A stretch of DNA of 8,508 nucleotides, taken from JAAYZK01 sp964535025. GTDB lineage: Bacteria; Planctomycetota; Phycisphaerae; SM23-33; FEN-1343. The position numbers and the translations under genes were made by a program. A model generated the notes under the pieces. It saw only the letters and a list, made by a program, of their open reading frames with translations, made no database searches and was not told where the DNA came from. The stretch is from assembly GCA_964535025.1 (NCBI GenBank), contig CAZHRW010000232.1, positions 1-8,508 of the forward strand. Reading direction: 5' to 3'. This document shows, one piece after another, positions 1 to 6,100 of the stretch; position 1 is the first letter of the stretch, and every line of letters begins with the position of its first letter.

Positions 1-99
1 GTCATGACCAACCGCCGCCGTCTCGGCCTGCCCGAAACGATCGAGATGCCCGAGCCGATCGAACTGGCCACGCCCACCGTCAAGATCAAGGCCGCGTGA
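1..99 (+). CDS. 3' end of an unidentified protein-coding gene (partial)
   Basis: Frame 1 is open from the window edge to a TGA at 97-99, giving 32 residues that begin VMTNRRRLGLPE and end TPTVKIKAA. Almost every third codon position is G or C, as expected for a real gene in this GC-rich DNA. The stop lies 20 bases before a strong plus-strand intrinsic terminator, which fits the end of a transcription unit. The tail is polar with no membrane segment, and I recognise no family from it. Another plus frame stays open longer (to about 233), but it is arginine-rich and runs into the neighbouring gene, so I prefer frame 1. The gene converges on the large minus-strand gene. Confidence 0.7.
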   Translation, partial: VMTNRRRLGLPETIEMPEPIELATPTVKIKAA

Positions 100-119
100 T
101 TCGTCAGCGAAGACACGAC

Positions 120-159
120 ACGGCCGCGACGGGCCTCCATGCCCGCCGCGGCCGTTTTT
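120..159 (+). terminator. Rho-independent terminator of the upstream plus-strand gene
   Basis: A 15-bp stem (120-134 paired with 141-155) has one A.C mismatch, at 129/146, and a six-base loop CTCCAT. A T5 run (155-159) follows directly. This is a classic intrinsic terminator for the gene ending at 99. It lies between two convergent genes. The hairpin would also form in minus-strand transcripts leaving the giant gene, whose stop is at 179-181, but no U-tract follows in that direction, so efficient termination is expected only for the plus strand. Confidence 0.85.
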
Positions 160-178
160 CTATCGTCCGGAGGTTACG

Positions 179-3100
179 TCACCACGCCGTGATCGTCAGG
201 TTGCTGATGGTCACGCTGGGCGGCGCCCAATAGTCTCGGATCGACCACGTGTCGAGCACGCCGACGCCGATTTGGCCGGTACGGAAGTCGTACCCGCCGC
301 CGAGGGTGATCTCCGATTGCCCTTCGGGCGTGACGTAGATGTCGTACGTGCTCGTCGGGACGTTGATCACCATGCGGATGTGGTAATAGGTCCCGGTGCT
401 GTAGGTGACCGTGGTGTCGTTCATGTAGTCGTCGCCGTTCTTGGCCTCGATCTCGCCGTTGGTGTAGAACCGGACGATCGCGGCCTGGTCGGCGTAGGCG
501 TAGGCCTCCCCGTAGGACAGGCCGAAGACCCCGTCGATGGACGACCCGCCGGGCAGCGCGTCGAACTCGACCGTGAACGTGCCGGTCTGGGCCGGCAGCG
601 CGCAGTTCTGCCAGAGCGGGTCCCCCGTCACCGTCGGCGAGACCACGGTCACCTCCACGGTATCGGTATCCGTGGCGTCCTCGTCGTCGGTGACCTCCAG
701 CGTCAGGGTGTGCACGCCCACCTCCAGCAAGACGGCCGGGGCCACGCCGGTGTCGAGCGGAGAGCCGTCCTCGCTCCAGGCGTAGCCGACGATTAAGCCG
801 TCCGGATCGAAGGAGTCCGACCCGTCCAGGTAGACCCAGGCCGTCCCGTTGCCGTCGTCGTCAATCGCCGTCTGGTCGCTGCCGGCGTTCGCCGCGGGGG
901 CGGCATTGGCGGCAGCGCCGGTGACGACGAAGTCGTCGAATCCGGCGTAGTCGGACTTGCTGTCGGGCGCTTTCCAGCCCACGCCGGCATACCAGGTCTC
1001 GCCCGAGAGGTTCACGTTTGTGTCGGTCACGGAGAACAGCTCGGTGGGCGTTGTGCCCTTGGCGCCGTTGGCGTAGTAGACGGTCCACAGGCCCGCCGAC
1101 GAGCGGGTGACCTTCAGGTTCCAGCCGTGCTCCACCCGCTTGGCGACGCCGAAATCCTCGTAATCCACGACGACCCAGCCGCTGTCGGAGCTGGTACTCC
1201 GCAGCAACTGGATGCAGTCGTAGCCGCCGCCGCGATCGGTGATCGACAGCTTGTAGCCCTGGAAGGCCTGGGTGGGCGATTCGATGGTCGCGGCGTCGGC
1301 GGAATCGGCCAGCAGGACGATCTCGACGCGAACGCTGACCTGGAAAGCACAACTGTCGCCGGAGGCGAACACCTCCCAGGCCATCTCCTGGCCGGTGGTC
1401 ATGATGTCGGAGATGTCCGTAACCATGGTGTTGTAAACATCACTGGCCGAGTACTTCGACCGCGAAGCGATCTCGCCGCCGGTGCCGAAGTCCGGGCCGC
1501 TCGGCCAGTCGGCGGCGGCCAGTTCGAAGGCGTCGTAATCGCCCCACCAGGTCAGGTCGCCCGTGCCGTCGAACGTCGACTGGGTGTAGGAGCTCTCGAA
1601 GGTCTCGACGGCCTGTCCGGACCCCGCCGGGGGCGCCGGATTGACGGTGACCGTCACGGTGTCGCTGTCGGTCGCGTCGTCATCGTCGGTGACGGTCAGC
1701 GCGATGGAATGAATCCCGACGTCCAGCGTGACGCCCGGCATCGCGCCGGTGGCGATCTGTGCCGCGTCTTCCTCCCACACGTAGCTGCTGATCGTCCCGT
1801 CGCTGTCGGATGAGCCGGACCCGTCGAGCGTCACGGACTCGCTGCCGTTGTCGTCACTGTCGGTGACGGTCTGGTCGTCGCCCGCGTCGGCCGTCGGGGC
1901 GAGGTTAACGTAGGCGGTCACGGTGATCTGAACGGTATCGGTATCCGTCGCACCGTCATCATCCGTGACGGTCAGTTCCACCGTGTGGGCACCGACGCTG
2001 AACGATGCGTTCGGCGCCGACCCGGTGGCGATCTGCGAGTCATTCTCCTTCCATACGTAGCTGCTGAGCGTGCCGTCGCTGTCGTACGAGCCGGACCCGT
2101 CGAGCGTGACCGACTCGCTCCCGCTGTCGTCGCTGTCATTGACGGTCTGGTCGTCGCCGGCATCGGCGGTGGGCGGGAAGTTGCCGACGCCGGTGACGGC
2201 GAAGTCGTCGAAGCCGAAGCTGCCGGTGTAGTTGTCGACCGTGTCGTACCCGCACCCGGCATACCAGGTGTCTCCGGCCAGATCGACCGACGTGTCGGTG
2301 ACGGTAAAGGCGGTGACGGGCGTTTCAGTGTTGGACCCGCGGGCGAAGGCCACGGTCCACAGCCCCGCCGACGAGCGGGTGACGTGGATCACCCAGCCTT
2401 GGCTGACGTTGGCGTAGGTCGGATCGGTGAACGTATCGGAATCCACCTCCACCCATGCGGCGTCCGAATCGGTGCTCTTGAACAGGCCGATGCGGTCGAC
2501 GTCGCTGCTGAAGACCCGCAGTTTATAGCCCTGGAAGGCCTGCGTCGGCGATTCGATCGTCGCGGCGCTGTTGCTGTCGGCCAAAAGGACGACATCGAAC
2601 GTGACGCGGCTTTGGATGGGGGCGCTGGCCCCGGAGATATAGACCGACCACTCCATGGTGTCGGAGGTGGTCATGATCGAGGAGATGTCCGTGATAATGG
2701 TGTAATACTCGTCGTAGGCCGACGCCTTCGAGCGGATGGCCACCTCGCTTGAGCTGCCGAAGTCGTAGGACGACGGCCAGTCCGCGGCCGCCAGCGAAAA
2801 GCTCGCCACGTCGCCCGCCCACGTCAGGTCCGCCGTGCCGTCGAAGGTGGATTGGGTCGAAGAGCTTTCGAAGGTCTCGCTGAGCGTATCGCCGCCGCCG
2901 GTGGAGGGCGGGTCCACGGTGACGATCACCGTGTCGTCGTCGGTCGCCCCGTCATCGTCGGTGACCGTGAGCGTAAGGGTATGCTCACCCACGGCCAGCG
3001 TCACGTTCGGCTGAATCCCGGTGGCGATCTGCGTCGCGTCTTCCTCCCACACATAGCCGCTGATCGTCCCGTCACTGTCGGATGAGCCCGACCCGTCCAG

Positions 3101-6100
3101 CGTGACGGGCTCGGCGCCGCTGTCGTCGGTATCGGTGACGGCCTGGTCGCCCCCGGCGTCGGCGACCGGCGGAATATTGACCAGGATGGTTACGGTGGCC
3201 GTATCCGTGGCGTCATCGTCGTCGGTCACCGTCAGGGTGATCGTGTGGGAGCCGGTGTCGAGTGTCACGTCGGGGCTCATCCCGGTGGCGATCTGCTGGG
3301 AGGACTCCTCCCAGACGTAGCTGACGATCGCGCCGTCGACATCGTCGGAGTTGCTGCCGTCCAGCGTGACGACCTCCGACCCGTTGCCGTCGGTGTCGTG
3401 GACCGTCCGGTTGACCCCGGCGTCGGCGACCGGCGTGTGGTTGGGCGCTTCGTTGACGGTGATCACGACCGTATCGGTATCGGTGGCCGCATCGTCGTCG
3501 GTGACCGTCAGCGTGATCGTGTGCTCGGCGGCGTCCAGCGTGACGGACGGCTGGGCGCCGGTGGCGATCTCGACGGCCGATTCGGTCCACACGTAACCGG
3601 TGATCGTCCCGTCCGAATCGTACGAGCCGGACCCGTCGAGCGCCACGGTCATCTGCGTCGCCCCGACGTCGAGGGTCAGCGTCTGATCGTCGCCGGCGTC
3701 GGCGACGGGATCGACGTTGGCCGGTTCCTCGACGGTGATCACGACGATGTCGGTATCCGTGGCCTGGTCGTCGTCCGTGACGGTCAGCGTGACGGTATGG
3801 ACGCCGACGTTGAAGACCACCTGCGGGGCCGATCCGGTCCCCACGGTCGTTCCGCCTTCATCCCAGACGTAGCCGCTGATGCTGCCGTCCGTGTCGGATG
3901 AGCCCGATCCGTCGAGCGTGACCGACTCGCTGCCGTTGTCGTCGGTGTCGGTGACGGTCTGATCGCTTCCGGCGTCGGCGGTCGGCGGCACGTTGATGTA
4001 GGCGTTGACCGTGACGACCACGGTGTCACTGTCCGAGGCGTCGTCGTCATCGGTGACGGTCAGCTCGATGGTATGAACGCCGACGGCGAGCGTGACGTTG
4101 GGGGCCGAACCGGTGGCGATCTGAGCGCTGTCTTCCCGCCAGAGGTAGCTGGTGATCGTCCCGTCGGCGTCGGACGAAGCGCCGCCGTCGAGTGTGACGG
4201 GCTCATCGCCGCTGTCGTCGGTATCGGTCACGGTCTGGTCGTCGCCGGCGTGGGCGGTCGGTGGGATGTTGCCGCTGCCGGCGGCCTCGACGCGGAAATC
4301 GTCGAACCCGGTCATGTCGGACTTGCTGGCCGGGCACCTCAGGCCCATCCCCGCATACCAGGTGGCGCCGGAAAGGTCCACCGCCGTGTCGGTCACGGTG
4401 AAGAACGTCGCGGGCGTCTGCCCCTTGGCCCCGTTGGCGTAAGCGACGGTCCACAAGCCCGCCGCCGACCGGGTGACCTGGAGGTTCCACCCGTGTTCCA
4501 CCCGGGCGGCGGCGCCGAATAACTCGGTGTGGATCACCACCCAGCCGGTCTCCGCGGCTGTGCTCCGGTACAGTCGCATGGCGTCGCCGGAGCCCCAATC
4601 GCTGATTTCCAGCTTGTAGCCCTGGAACGCCTGCGTGGGCGATTCGATCGTCGGGGCGCTGTTGGAATCGGCCGTGAGGATGATCGCCACGCCCACGCTG
4701 GACTGGAACGCCGTACTGGAGCCCGAGGCGTACACCGACCAGGTCATCTCGTCGCTGTCGTCGAAGATCGCCGAGACGTCGGTGACGACGGTCCGGTTGA
4801 CGGTCACGGTGTCGAGCTTGCCTCGGGCGGCCACCTCGCTGCTTCCACCGAACGTGTTGCCGCCGTTCCAGTCGGCGGCGGCCAGTTCGAGTTCGCTGGT
4901 GTCGCCGCTCCAGGTCAGGTCGGCGGTGCCGTCGAAGGTGGTCTGCGTCGCTGAGCTTTCGAAGGTCTCCTCGACGGTCCCCCCGCCGGACGGCGCCGCG
5001 GTGACGGTGATCGCGACGGTGTCGGTCCCGGTGGCGCTGTCGTCATCGGTGACGGTCAGCTCGATCGTATGGACGCCGACATCCAGCGTGACCGACGGCG
5101 CGGCGCCCGTGGCGATCTGGGTGCTGTCTTCCCGCCAGAGGTAGCTGGTGATCGTCCCGTCCGAATCGTACGAGCCGCTGCCGTCGAGCGTCACCGGCTC
5201 GCTGCCGTTATCGTCGCTGTCGCTGACCGACTGGTTGGGTCCGGCGTCGGCGGTGGGGGCGGCGTTGCCGGTGGGTTCGTTGATTGTGATGACGACCGTG
5301 TCGGTGTCGGTCGCGGTGTCGTCGTCGGTGACCGTCAGTGTGACGGTGTGGGATCCGACCGCGAAGCTGACCGACGGTGCCGGCCCGGTTGCGATCTGCG
5401 AACTGTTCTCCGTCCACAGGTAGCTGGTGATCGTGCCGTCGGGGTCATACGACCCGCTGCCGTCCAGGGTCACCAGTTCCGAGCCGCTGTCATCGTCGTC
5501 GGTCACGGTCTGGTCGGCTCCCGCGTCGGCCACGGGGGCCTGGTTCGACGAGACCTGCGTCACTTCCATGTTGCTGACGGTCGCCGAGCCGATGTACGAG
5601 TACAGGGCCCACGTATCCAACGTCGTGATGCCGGTCGTCCCGTTGCGGAAGGCGAAATCGTCCGCCAGCAGCGTTTGGGCGCCGCCGTCGGGGGTGACGT
5701 ACACGTCGAAGACGTGGCTGGGGATATTCACGAGCATGCGGAAGTGATAGCTCGTGCCGGTACTGTAGGCGACGGTCGCATCGGCGGCGTAGGTGTCGCC
5801 GTCGCGGCTGTCGATGTTGCCGCTGGTATTGAAGCGGATGCAGGTGGCCAGGTCCGCGTAGGCGTCGGCGACTCCGTCGGCCAGGCCGACCAGGGCGTCG
5901 ATGGACGAACCATTGGGCACGGCATCGAACTCGACGGTGAACACGTCCGTCTGGGCCGGCAGGCCGAAGCTCTGCCAGACCGACGTGCTGGTCACCGCGC
6001 TGGCGTCCAGCACCGTGATCGAGACCGTGTCCGTGTCGGTCCCGTCGTCGTCATCGGTGACCTCGAGGGTGATGGTGTGGACCCCCACGGCCAGGTCCAC

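Noticed and set aside
461..550. Frameshift or pseudogene inside the long repetitive gene
   Set aside because: The minus-strand frame is open for all 2580 codons, with domain spacing kept throughout and consistent G/C third positions, so the gene looks intact.
272..4954. Several other plus-strand open frames of 60-255 codons opposite the PKD region
   Set aside because: They repeat with the PKD units because they are reverse-complement readings of the same repeats. Their products are low-complexity (VGDRQRDG-like runs) and none has a plausible start signal.
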